DNA from: an uncultured Clostridia bacterium
Lineage (GTDB): Bacteria > Bacillota_I > Bacilli_A > RFN20 > CAG-288
Assembly: GCA_900313465.1 (NCBI GenBank)
Contig: OMRU01000046.1
Span: 1-6,504 of the forward strand
Direction: 5' to 3'
Length of the DNA: 6,504 nt
Shown: piece after piece, positions 1 to 5,917 of the stretch
Layout of the letters: each line of letters starts with the position of its first letter
How positions within the stretch are numbered: position 1 is the first letter of the stretch
Translations under genes and position numbers: made by a program
The notes under the pieces: model-generated
Seen by the model: the letters and a program-made list of their open reading frames with translations, nothing else
Told to the model about the DNA's origin: nothing
Databases searched by the model: none

Positions 1-2060
1 TTCTTTCCCCAACGGCTGGTCTTCTCAATGAGATGACCAACACCACACTGAGGACAAAGTGGTGCATCTTCGGGAATTTCAACCGGTTTCTTTTCCTGAC
101 CGATTGGATTACCATCCATGTCTTCCATGTAGTTGCACTTTGGATAGTTGGAACAACCGACAAACTGGCCTTTCTTACCTTTGCGGATCACGAGCTGACC
201 ACCACATCTAGGACAGACGTGATCGGCGACCATATCTGGCTGATCCTTTTCGATATAGGTGCAGTTTGGATAATCGGAGCAACCGACAAATTCACCATAT
301 CTACCCTTGCGATAGACAAGCGGTTTACCGCAGACTGGACAGACTCTGCCTTCGACGACCTTAGGCTGAAGCTTTTCCATGTTGCTTTCCGCAGATTCAA
401 AGTACTTGGTGAATTCTTCCCAAAAGTCGGAAAGCAAGCGGACGCGGTCGATTTGACCATCGGCGATACTATCGAGGGAATTTTCCATACCAGCAGTATA
501 ACTGGCATCCATATATTTCGGGAAGTATTCTTCTAAACGGTCGACAGTCAATTCACCCTGTTGGGTTGGAACTAAAGAGCCTTTGACATTCTCGACATAG
601 TCTCGGTCAAGCAAAGTGGAGATGGTCGTCGCATAAGTGGAAGGACGACCAATACCATTTTCCTGCATCAACTTGACCACACGGCCTTCATTATAGCGGT
701 TTGGCGCTTTGGTGAAGTGCTGGGTCTTTTCAATATCCGTAGCGGTGAAGACATCGCCTTCTTTGACGTTTTTAGGAAGCTTATTGCCTTCATCTTTTTC
801 TTCATAGCGACCATAGATCGCATAGTAGCCTGGGAAGACGTTCTTTGTCGCAGAGGTGGTGAAGTCATAATCATTACCACTTAAGGTAAGAGTCGTGACC
901 TGATCCTGTTTAGCAGCCATCAAAGAGGCGATAGCTCTATCATAGATCAGAGTATACAAAGTCAATTCATCTCTGGTGAGATATGGTTTAACTCTTTCTG
1001 GTGTCAGGGTGATATCGGTTGGACGGATAGCTTCATGAGCATCCTGAACGTTCTTGCTATTCTTCTGCATATGAGCATAGCCAAGATATTCTTTACCATA
1101 ACGAGCAACGATATGATTCTGAGCCGAAGTGACAAATTCATCTGCCAAACGAGTGGAGTCAGTTCTCATGTAGGTGATAAGACCAGTCAAGGTGCCATCG
1201 ATTTCCTCACCTTCATAAAGACGCTGAGCCACAGCGGCTGTCTTCTTGGTTGAGAAGTGACACTGCGCAAAGGCTTCCTGCTGTAAGGTGGAGGTGATGA
1301 ATGGTGGGCGAGGTTCCTTCTTGTTGATCTGAGATTTGATATTGGAGACTTTGAAAGTCTTGGGGAATTCAGAAACGATTCGACTAGCCTCTTCTTCATT
1401 AGGAATCTTGATGGCTTTACCCTTATATGAGGATAATTCGGCCTTCATCTCTTCCTTATCAGCATCAATAAAGGTACCCCCGATAGTCCAGTATTCCGTT
1501 GGCACGAAAGCCTGAATCTCTTTTTCCTTATCGACGATGAACTTCAAGACGACAGACTGAACTCGACCGGCGCTTCTCGACTTGATCTTCTTCTGTAAAA
1601 GATAAGAAAGACGATAACCCATCAATCTATCGATGATACGTCTGGTTTCCTGAGATTCGACAAGATCCATATCGATGGTTCTTGGATTGGCTAAAGCCTT
1701 GTTGATAGCGGATTTGGTGATTTCATGGAATTCAAGACGTGGAGTAGAGCTAACATCCAAACCCAAAACCTGGGCTAAATGCCAGGATATGGCTTCTCCT
1801 TCGCGGTCAGGGTCGGTTGCCAAGTAGACAACATCGGCTTTGCTGACGGCGCTTTTTAATTCTTTGACGGTGGCTGTTTTATCGGCAGAAACTTTATAAG
1901 TCGGCTTAAAGCCGTCAGCAATGTCCACACCAAGACCCATCTTACCCGTAGAGGCAAGATCTCTGATGTGACCCTTTGATGCCAAGACTTTATAATCAGA
2001 GCCTAAAAAGTGTCCGATAGTCTCACTCTTATGAGGAGATTCAACAATAACAAGTTTCAT
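1..2060 (-). CDS. topA: DNA topoisomerase I (type IA), 3' end beyond the window
   Basis: Relaxes negatively supercoiled DNA by passing one strand through a transient break in the other, using a 5'-phosphotyrosine intermediate and Mg2+. The frame is open from the ATG at 2058-2060 to the left edge, giving 686 codons and no stop. Visible parts in order: an N-terminal TOPRIM domain starting MKLVIVESP with Glu7, its acidic DPDREGE motif at residues 83-89 (Asp83, Asp85, Glu87), the SAGRVQS motif at 163-169, and the active-site motif YMRTDSTR with catalytic Tyr297. C-terminal four-cysteine zinc ribbons begin at Cys574 and Cys616, and a third begins at Cys669 and is cut by the edge. Bacillus-type TopA is about 690 residues, so little should be missing. 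The start follows a GGAG at 2074-2077, a rather long 13 nt away. It lies downstream of dprA, as in Bacilli, but has its own promoter. Confidence 0.97.
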   Translation of the reverse strand, partial: MKLVIVESPHKSETIGHFLGSDYKVLASKGHIRDLASTGKMGLGVDIADGFKPTYKVSADKTATVKELKSAVSKADVVYLATDPDREGEAISWHLAQVLGLDVSSTPRLEFHEITKSAINKALANPRTIDMDLVESQETRRIIDRLMGYRLSYLLQKKIKSRSAGRVQSVVLKFIVDKEKEIQAFVPTEYWTIGGTFIDADKEEMKAELSSYKGKAIKIPNEEEASRIVSEFPKTFKVSNIKSQINKKEPRPPFITSTLQQEAFAQCHFSTKKTAAVAQRLYEGEEIDGTLTGLITYMRTDSTRLADEFVTSAQNHIVARYGKEYLGYAHMQKNSKNVQDAHEAIRPTDITLTPERVKPYLTRDELTLYTLIYDRAIASLMAAKQDQVTTLTLSGNDYDFTTSATKNVFPGYYAIYGRYEEKDEGNKLPKNVKEGDVFTATDIEKTQHFTKAPNRYNEGRVVKLMQENGIGRPSTYATTISTLLDRDYVENVKGSLVPTQQGELTVDRLEEYFPKYMDASYTAGMENSLDSIADGQIDRVRLLSDFWEEFTKYFESAESNMEKLQPKVVEGRVCPVCGKPLVYRKGRYGEFVGCSDYPNCTYIEKDQPDMVADHVCPRCGGQLVIRKGKKGQFVGCSNYPKCNYMEDMDGNPIGQEKKPVEIPEDAPLCPQCGVGHLIEKTSRWGK

Positions 2061-2092
2061 ATTAAGCACACGTCTCCAAAAATTTCCCTACT

Positions 2093-2121
2093 ATTATTAA
2101 TAGGTTAGCAAAACTTGTCAA
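2093..2121 (-). promoter_or_regulatory. topA promoter
   Basis: Reading the minus strand, a perfect TTGACA -35 box (2116-2121) is followed by a 17-nt spacer and an AATAAT -10 box (2093-2098, five of six consensus bases). Transcription would start near 2086, leaving a leader of about 26 nt that contains the GGAG ribosome binding site. This is one of the best promoter matches in the window and lets topA be expressed independently of rbgA-rnhB-dprA. Supercoiling sensitivity, typical of topA promoters, cannot be read from the sequence. Confidence 0.8.
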
Positions 2122-2134
2122 GCATGATTTTTAC

Positions 2135-2153
2135 CCTTAACTATAAGTTAAGG
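2135..2153. repeat. Perfect inverted repeat between dprA and topA promoter
   Basis: CCTTAACT and AGTTAAGG form a perfect 8-bp inverted repeat around a 3-nt ATA centre. It sits just after the dprA stop codon and about 14 bp upstream of the topA -35 box. On the minus strand no T-run follows, so it is a poor terminator for dprA. On the plus strand the run TTTTT at 2158-2162 follows after an AAAA, but there is no plus-strand gene to terminate. It could be a weak terminator, an mRNA 3' end stabiliser or a protein-binding palindrome; the sequence does not decide. Confidence 0.5.
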
Positions 2154-2160
2154 AAAATTT

Positions 2161-2964
2161 TTAGAAACTGCTTTCCATCAATTCCTTGATCAAGTCCTCA
2201 CTAGAGAGGATGCTTGTCGCCCCATCCTTGATCAAGGTGTTGCTCAAATCATTTCCGGTGATGTTACAAGGAAGGGCAGCAATCTCCTTTCCCCGCTCTA
2301 AAGCCATCCTTACTGTTGCCGATGTGCCAGAGAGATTTTTTCCTCCACCGACAAAGATGATGGAACTGCTAGCTGCTAATAATCTGTTGCGGAAGATGAA
2401 ATTCTTAGGTTGAGCTTCTATCTCTAAAGGATATTCAGAAATCAGCAATCCTTTACCTGTCTTACAATACTCATATAGACCATGATTCTCACTTGGATAA
2501 GGATTATCGATCCCAGACCCGATGATGGATACCACCGGAGCCTGAAGTCTCATGGCTGCTTCCATACATACCTGATCAAGTCCAAAGGCCATACCGGAAA
2601 TGATGACAACTTCATTGTTGAAGTGTTCTTCCACTTCTCTGATCAGTCTATCGCAAGTATCCGTCTGATAGACGGTCGGTTTTCTTGTACCAATACAGGT
2701 CATACGATATCGTGAGCGAAGCAAATCGAGATTGCCATAATAATAAAATAGGAAAGGAGGATTATAACTTTCCTTGAAACATTCCGGATACATCTCTGAG
2801 GTGATATCGACATAATTGGCTTTGGTTAAGGAAATCAGTTTCTTGATTTCCTCTTCCTCACCGACAGATTCTTTCTTTTTTAACGCCGTAAAAATCTTCT
2901 GCCACTCTCCTTCATATTTATTAGATAGGTAGAGAAGCACGTCTCTGGTTGATAATTCTGACAT
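2161..2964 (-). CDS. dprA: DNA processing protein DprA/Smf, short divergent form
   Basis: DprA family proteins bind incoming single-stranded DNA and load RecA during natural transformation; many non-competent bacteria also keep one. The 267-residue protein has the family's Rossmann-like core: IGTRKPT at 91-97 (usual GSR/GTR motif), SGMAFGLD at 123-130 (usual SGxARGID), GSGIDNPYPSEN at 149-160, SEYP at 176-179, FIFRNRLLAASS at 189-200 (usual FPxRNRIIAGLS), a GTSATVRMALERGKE segment at 213-227, and GND-x5-LIKDGA at 237-249. The N-terminal 60 residues are helical and poorly conserved. The protein ends straight after the core, so the C-terminal winged-helix domain of many DprA proteins is absent. 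The SGxARGID arginine is Phe here. The start has AGGAGG 8 nt upstream (2973-2978), but that site lies inside a strong hairpin. Family assignment is firm; a role in competence is inferred, as no other competence gene is visible. Confidence 0.93.
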   Translation of the reverse strand: MSELSTRDVLLYLSNKYEGEWQKIFTALKKKESVGEEEEIKKLISLTKANYVDITSEMYPECFKESYNPPFLFYYYGNLDLLRSRYRMTCIGTRKPTVYQTDTCDRLIREVEEHFNNEVVIISGMAFGLDQVCMEAAMRLQAPVVSIIGSGIDNPYPSENHGLYEYCKTGKGLLISEYPLEIEAQPKNFIFRNRLLAASSSIIFVGGGKNLSGTSATVRMALERGKEIAALPCNITGNDLSNTLIKDGATSILSSEDLIKELMESSF

Positions 2965-2966
2965 GG

Positions 2967-3007
2967 AAAATGCCTCCTATACTGATATGGAGCATAGGAG
3001 GCATTTT
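2967..3007 (-). promoter_or_regulatory. Hairpin sequestering the dprA ribosome binding site
   Basis: On the minus-strand RNA, AAAATGCCTCCTAT (3007-2994) pairs perfectly over 14 bp with ATAGGAGGCATTTT (2980-2967). The stem continues through a G-U wobble (2993/2981), C-G and U-A, leaving a 7-nt loop (CCATATC). The downstream arm contains the AGGAGG ribosome binding site of dprA (2978-2973), and the upstream arm supplies its exact anti-sequence. The element starts 12 nt after the rnhB stop and ends 2 nt before the dprA ATG. It could limit dprA translation on transcripts reading through from rnhB, act as a terminator (a short UUUU lies at its 3' edge), or both. The inner G-U pair would be an A-C mismatch in plus-strand RNA, which mildly favours function on the minus strand. 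Confidence 0.75.
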
Positions 3008-3034
3008 TTAAAAAACTTTCTAAAACAATTTCAA
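3005..3034 (-). promoter_or_regulatory. Weak candidate dprA promoter at the end of rnhB
   Basis: On the minus strand TTGAAA (3029-3034, five of six -35 bases) is followed by an 18-nt spacer and TAAAAA (3005-3010, four of six -10 bases). A start 6-8 nt downstream would fall near 2998, inside the upstream arm of the dprA hairpin. Such an RNA would lack most of the anti-ribosome-binding-site arm and expose the dprA site. The match is only moderate, and A/T-rich DNA often gives such matches by chance. Confidence 0.3.
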
Positions 3035-3673
3035 CTGCTCGATTCCGAGGTTCATACTCTTGACCGGTTCAAAAGATAAACGGTGGACACCAGGAACAAA
3101 ACCATAATTCTCAATGGCCTGAAGATGGTCTTTGGTTCCATAGCCTTTGTTCTTGGCAAAATGATAAATTGGATATTGTTTATCTAACTGAATCATATAG
3201 TCATCTCTGGTGACTTTCGCAAGAATGGAGGCAGCAGCAACGGCAATTGAAGTGGCATCCCCTTTCGGAATGGATAATAAGTCGATATCGGTATGAAGGG
3301 TCATGTAATCCGTGATGATGAAATCCACTTTCTGCTTTTTGGTAATCTCAGCAAGGCAGGTTTCCATTCCTTGTCTATCCGCTTCTAGGATATTGACCGT
3401 ATCGATTGTTTCTACTGGTACAAGACAAACATAATAGGCTAAAGCAACTTCTTTGATTTCTTCAAAAAGTTTACGTCTTTGTTTGTCCGTCAGTTTCTTA
3501 GAATCATTGATCAGATCATTTTTATAATCCGGTGGTAAGACCACTCCTGCGGTGCTGACTGGTCCAGCAAGCGGACCTCTTCCGGCTTCATCAAAACCAG
3601 CGATAAAGGTAGCCTGATGAATCCTTCTTTGTTCATTATCAAAAGCGACTAAGTCTCTATGTTCTTTATTCAT
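3020..3673 (-). CDS. rnhB: Ribonuclease HII
   Basis: Cleaves the RNA strand of RNA/DNA hybrids and nicks 5' of single ribonucleotides misincorporated in DNA, starting ribonucleotide excision repair; acts in the cytoplasm with Mn2+ or Mg2+. At 217 residues it is a normal-length RNase HII. The signature GFDEAGRGPLAGPV lies at 26-39 and supplies catalytic Asp28 and Glu29. TDYM around Asp122 and AAASILAKVTRD ending at Asp157 complete the DEDD site, and NKGYGTKDH at 175-183 is the usual substrate-contact stretch. The ATG at 3671-3673 overlaps the rbgA stop by 8 nt and has AGGAAGGA (3683-3690) 9 nt upstream, so translational coupling to rbgA is likely. The stop is TAG. The rbgA-rnhB pairing is typical of Bacillota. 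Confidence 0.97.
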   Translation of the reverse strand: MNKEHRDLVAFDNEQRRIHQATFIAGFDEAGRGPLAGPVSTAGVVLPPDYKNDLINDSKKLTDKQRRKLFEEIKEVALAYYVCLVPVETIDTVNILEADRQGMETCLAEITKKQKVDFIITDYMTLHTDIDLLSIPKGDATSIAVAAASILAKVTRDDYMIQLDKQYPIYHFAKNKGYGTKDHLQAIENYGFVPGVHRLSFEPVKSMNLGIEQLKLF

Positions 3674-4517
3674 CTAATGACATCCTTCCTAACGTGCCAG
3701 AACGGAATTCGGTAAGGAGAGTAACTCTTGCACGGCTGCTGTCATATTGACCATTGAGCATGAACTGACGCTCTTTGGCAATCTGTAAGAAGACTTCCTC
3801 ATCGTCTTCGACATCAAAATCAAGATTTCCGTATCGGGCAAGAAGATTTTCTTTATAGTGCACCTTTAAAAAATCAAGCAGATAATCACTTAACGCAACA
3901 AGAGGAAGGATATCCTGTCTGACTGAACCAAGTAAGGCAAGCTTGGCAATGACGTTTTTATCCTCGTAATTAGGCTCTAGAACGCCGGGAGCGTCAAAGA
4001 CATATATTTTATCAGTCACGTGAATCAACGTCTCTGCACGGGTCTTTCCGGGCTTGTTTTCAACCGCTGCCTTCTTCTTGCCAGCAATCGAGTTGATGAA
4101 AGTGGATTTACCGACATTGGGAATACCTAAAACGATGAATCTCTTGATTGGAAGAGGTAGTTTGAGTTTCTCAAAACGTCTATCCTGACTCGTTCTGACC
4201 AAGGAGAGATATCGAAGCAGTTCCTTACCGGATTTCTTATCTCTTAAATCATAACTAAAAGGCTCTACCCCTTTGGCTTTCAATTGGGCTTTGTGTTTTT
4301 CAAATAACACCGGATCAGCTAAATCGATCTTGGAAAAGACGACCACTTTGGCTTTTCCCTGAGTGATCTTATCTAAATAATCCGGATAGGAAGAAAACGG
4401 CGCTCTTGCATCACAGATTTCAATGACACCATCGCACTGTTTCAGCTTTTCCTGAATACGACGGATGGCTTTCTGCATATGGCCTGGATACCAGTTAATT
4501 TCATTAATTTGATTCAT
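3666..4517 (-). CDS. rbgA: Ribosome biogenesis GTPase RbgA (YlqF)
   Basis: A circularly permuted GTPase that binds late 50S assembly intermediates and is needed for maturation of the large subunit. At 283 residues it has the family length. It opens with NWYPGHM (8-14) and has DARAP at 36-40. Permuted G motifs follow in order: G4 as FSKID at 61-65, G1 GIPNVGKST at 131-139, G2 Thr159 in PGKT, and G3 DAPG at 175-178. The C-terminal helical RNA-binding domain ends in the conserved FRSGTLGRMSL. Two motifs vary from what I know of the family: SKxD replaces NKxD and DAPG replaces DTPG. The ATG at 4515-4517 is the only plausible start: an in-frame stop lies 27 nt upstream, and NWYPGHM is at the usual distance. 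There is no purine-rich ribosome binding site before it. It is the first gene of the rbgA-rnhB-dprA run. Confidence 0.96.
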   Translation of the reverse strand: MNQINEINWYPGHMQKAIRRIQEKLKQCDGVIEICDARAPFSSYPDYLDKITQGKAKVVVFSKIDLADPVLFEKHKAQLKAKGVEPFSYDLRDKKSGKELLRYLSLVRTSQDRRFEKLKLPLPIKRFIVLGIPNVGKSTFINSIAGKKKAAVENKPGKTRAETLIHVTDKIYVFDAPGVLEPNYEDKNVIAKLALLGSVRQDILPLVALSDYLLDFLKVHYKENLLARYGNLDFDVEDDEEVFLQIAKERQFMLNGQYDSSRARVTLLTEFRSGTLGRMSLDE

Positions 4518-4526
4518 AATAGAAAT

Positions 4527-4555
4527 AGAATAAAGAGAAACATTTTAAAATGCAA
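4527..4555 (-). promoter_or_regulatory. Candidate rbgA promoter (weak)
   Basis: The rbgA upstream region must hold a minus-strand promoter because the neighbouring gene is divergent. The best spaced pair is TTGCAT (4550-4555), a 17-nt spacer and TATTCT (4527-4532); both boxes are imperfect. It would start transcription near 4520, only 2-3 nt before the ATG, giving an almost leaderless mRNA, which fits the missing ribosome binding site. A competing -10 is TAAAAT (4542-4547), five of six, with no good -35; it would give a leader of about 18 nt, also without a ribosome binding site. Confidence 0.35.
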
Positions 4556-4615
4556 TATGCTAGAAAGCCTAGTAAATTGAGTTTGCTCTTTTTCTCGATA
4601 CACTTGTAACTATTT

Positions 4616-4646
4616 TTGTGATTTTTACTTAGAATTGGATTATAAT
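4616..4646 (+). promoter_or_regulatory. Promoter of the XRE regulator gene
   Basis: A perfect TATAAT -10 box lies at 4641-4646. Transcription would begin near 4653, about 16 nt before the ATG at 4669. The -35 region is weak: TTGTGA at 4616-4621 matches four of six bases but with a 19-nt spacer. A weak -35 may mean modest expression or dependence on a regulator. The ribosome binding site AAGGGG (4655-4660) follows at 8 nt from the start. Confidence 0.65.
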
Positions 4647-4668
4647 GGTTAAACAAGGGGTTATATAG

Positions 4669-5028
4669 ATGAAACTAAAAGAAAATTTGAAGTTCTTGCG
4701 TCGTAATGCTGGTTACACGCAGACGGAACTTGCCAAAAAAATGCATCTCCGCCAATACAACATTTCCGATTATGAAATCGGTCGTATTGAACCTAACATT
4801 CAAACCTTGATTAAATTCGCTGATATTTTCAATGTTTCTGTGGATTTCATCATCGGCCGCAAAGGCAATGAAGAAGGTTCAGAAGATTTCAGTATCGATC
4901 AATATGTTGGTGAATTACACGTGGATAAGTATACCTCAGCCATCAGTGATGCCATGAAAAACTTACCTGAAGAAAAGAAAAAGAAAATCGTTGATGCTGT
5001 CTTATTCTTAGTTCATAACTACGATTAG
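4669..5028 (+). CDS. XRE-family helix-turn-helix transcriptional regulator
   Basis: A 119-residue DNA-binding protein. Residues 4-63 form a complete HTH_3/XRE (Cro/CI-like) domain: LKFLRRNAGYTQTELAKKM gives helices 1 and 2, RQYNISDYE at 28-36 is the recognition helix, and PNIQTLIKFADIFNVSVDFIIGR is the characteristic end of the domain. A hydrophilic linker (64-76) leads to a short C-terminal region (77-119) rich in Lys and Glu, including PEEKKKKIVDAVLFLV, probably a helix used for dimerisation. There is no peptidase or ligand-binding domain. The start is set by AAGGGG 8 nt upstream. The gene stands alone between divergent rbgA and convergent carD, with no partner toxin or phage gene beside it. 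Its target is unknown; regulation of its own promoter or the divergent rbgA promoter is a guess from position only. Confidence 0.9.
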   Translation: MKLKENLKFLRRNAGYTQTELAKKMHLRQYNISDYEIGRIEPNIQTLIKFADIFNVSVDFIIGRKGNEEGSEDFSIDQYVGELHVDKYTSAISDAMKNLPEEKKKKIVDAVLFLVHNYD

Positions 5029-5032
5029 AAAT

Positions 5033-5057
5033 GGTCGGCCAGTTGGCCGACCTTTTT
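5033..5057. terminator. Shared bidirectional intrinsic terminator
   Basis: GGTCGGCC (5033-5040) and GGCCGACC (5045-5052) form a perfect 8-bp GC-rich stem with an AGTT loop, followed on the plus strand by TTTTT (5053-5057). It lies 4 nt after the stop of the XRE gene and ends that transcript. Read on the minus strand, the same stem directly follows the carD stop codon, with an A-tract before it and only ATTTC after it, so it should also stop carD transcription, though less well. Confidence 0.93.
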
Positions 5058-5573
5058 CTATAATAGAGTGTTTCCAGTTCGACTGGAGATGAAGTAAGAA
5101 ACTTCACTAAGTGGAATCTCTAAGGCAAGAGAAATCTCGTGATTGAGCAAGGACGTCAGGTTTTGTAAAAGGCGCTTGTCAAAATCAGAAAACGGTTTGT
5201 TTTCCCTTAGTCTCTCTTCACGGTATTCGCTGAGTGTCTTGATGACGCGAAGAACGTCTAGTCTGTCCCCAGAAGCAACTACTTTGGTGAAATAGACTTT
5301 TCTTTCTCGTGGAGAAGCATCTGGATAGGTTTCCAGTGTAGGAAATGAATCGATCAGTTGTAAAGCTTCTTCCTTGTTCATGATAGGACGAAGCAATGTT
5401 TCAGCTCGGGATACAGGTATGAATGCGAGATAACCTGGATTAAAGTCGTAGCTGAAGAAGGGTTTCAAGACGAAATATGGTTCAGGGCCTGCACCGAAAT
5501 CTTTGTCCTCAATGCTTTGCACTTCAAAGATCTTTCCGCTCTTATCAATGACTTTATCACCGAGTTTGAACAT
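5058..5573 (-). CDS. CarD/CdnL family RNA polymerase-interacting regulator
   Basis: CarD/CdnL proteins bind the RNA polymerase beta subunit through an N-terminal Tudor-like domain (shared with transcription-repair coupling factor Mfd) and stabilise open promoter complexes through a C-terminal helical domain. The 171-residue protein begins MFKLGDKVID and has the beta-rich polymerase-interacting domain over about 1-62, ending in FIPVSRAETLLRP. A helical domain over about 66-160 includes SGDRLDVLRVIKTLSEYREE at 101-120 and LLQNLTSLLNHEISLALEIPLSEV. The length is normal. It contains no tryptophan, although many family members have a Trp just before this helical stretch that wedges into the DNA minor groove at the transcription bubble. 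The start has AGGGGG (5585-5590) 11 nt upstream; an out-of-frame ATG at 5579-5581 lies between. The gene is convergent with the XRE gene and its leader carries a terminator-like hairpin. The family call rests on motif pattern and length. Confidence 0.85.
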   Translation of the reverse strand: MFKLGDKVIDKSGKIFEVQSIEDKDFGAGPEPYFVLKPFFSYDFNPGYLAFIPVSRAETLLRPIMNKEEALQLIDSFPTLETYPDASPRERKVYFTKVVASGDRLDVLRVIKTLSEYREERLRENKPFSDFDKRLLQNLTSLLNHEISLALEIPLSEVSYFISSRTGNTLL

Positions 5574-5603
5574 CGTTGCATTAACCCCCTTTCTATCTAT
5601 AAG

Positions 5604-5630
5604 AAAAATCTGACTGTGGATTCAGTCAGA
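5604..5630 (-). terminator. Terminator-like hairpin in the carD leader
   Basis: On the minus strand TCTGACTG (5630-5623) and CAGTCAGA (5616-5609) form a perfect 8-bp stem with a 6-nt loop, followed at once by a T-run (5608-5604). This is a textbook intrinsic terminator shape, yet it lies between the carD promoter and the carD ribosome binding site, 31 nt before the ATG. Read on the plus strand there is no T-run after it. It therefore looks like a transcription attenuator for carD, or the 3' end of a short RNA of about 65 nt. No known riboswitch or T-box pattern is recognisable in front of it. Confidence 0.75.
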
Positions 5631-5676
5631 AGAAAACATCGTAGGTAGTGAGTAGGCCTTCTTGCTTACATTTAGG

Positions 5677-5685
5677 ATTATATCA
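5677..5685 (-). promoter_or_regulatory. carD promoter (extended -10)
   Basis: Reading the minus strand, TGATATAAT at 5685-5677 is a perfect TATAAT box preceded by the TGn extended -10 element. No convincing -35 is present at the usual distance (AGAAAA), which extended -10 promoters tolerate. Transcription would start near 5670, giving a leader of about 97 nt to the carD ATG, long enough to hold the terminator-like hairpin. Confidence 0.75.
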
Positions 5686-5689
5686 TAAA

Positions 5690-5917
5690 AATCATAGTTT
5701 TTTCTCTAAAAATTTCAAAAAACAATGAAAATATACACAAAAATAGTGTTTTTTTAACTTTCTTAAAAACATATTAAACAATCATAGATGAGACGTTTTC
5801 AGAAATAGAAAAGCAACCATGACAAGTTTTGAAAAACAAACCTGGAAACGAATAAATATAAATCGACATAACTATCAAGTCATGTTTCAAACCGAAAATC
5901 ACAAGAAGCAGGGCATG
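5690..5917. other. AT-rich spacer without a recognisable gene
   Basis: Between the carD promoter and the tRNA terminator there are about 230 bases of AT-rich DNA. I find no reading frame with a ribosome binding site, no RNA gene and no perfect repeat of note. A short open frame starting at 5819 runs on through the tRNA terminator and the antisense strand of the tRNA and is not a gene. ACAC/GTGT arms around 5740 are too short to call a terminator. Confidence 0.6.

Noticed and set aside
33..536. Plus-strand open frame of 167 codons
   Set aside because: Lies wholly antisense to topA in its zinc-ribbon region; shows no family pattern and no ribosome binding site.
2482..2715. Plus-strand frame of 77 codons opposite dprA, and similar frames at 2186-2413, 1035-1253, 188-508, 668-880 and 1187-1399
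   Set aside because: All are shadows of dprA or topA in other frames, without start signals or recognisable protein features.
4560..4574. CTAG...CTAG repeat between rbgA and the XRE gene
   Set aside because: Four-base arms in AT-rich DNA are expected by chance; no supporting context.
5622..5639. Five-codon leader peptide (MFSSD) overlapping the carD leader hairpin
   Set aside because: No ribosome binding site and no run of regulatory codons; too short to separate from chance.
5732..5756. Possible plus-strand terminator (ACAC/GTGT arms followed by a T-run)
   Set aside because: Only 4 pairs, and no plus-strand gene upstream of it to terminate.
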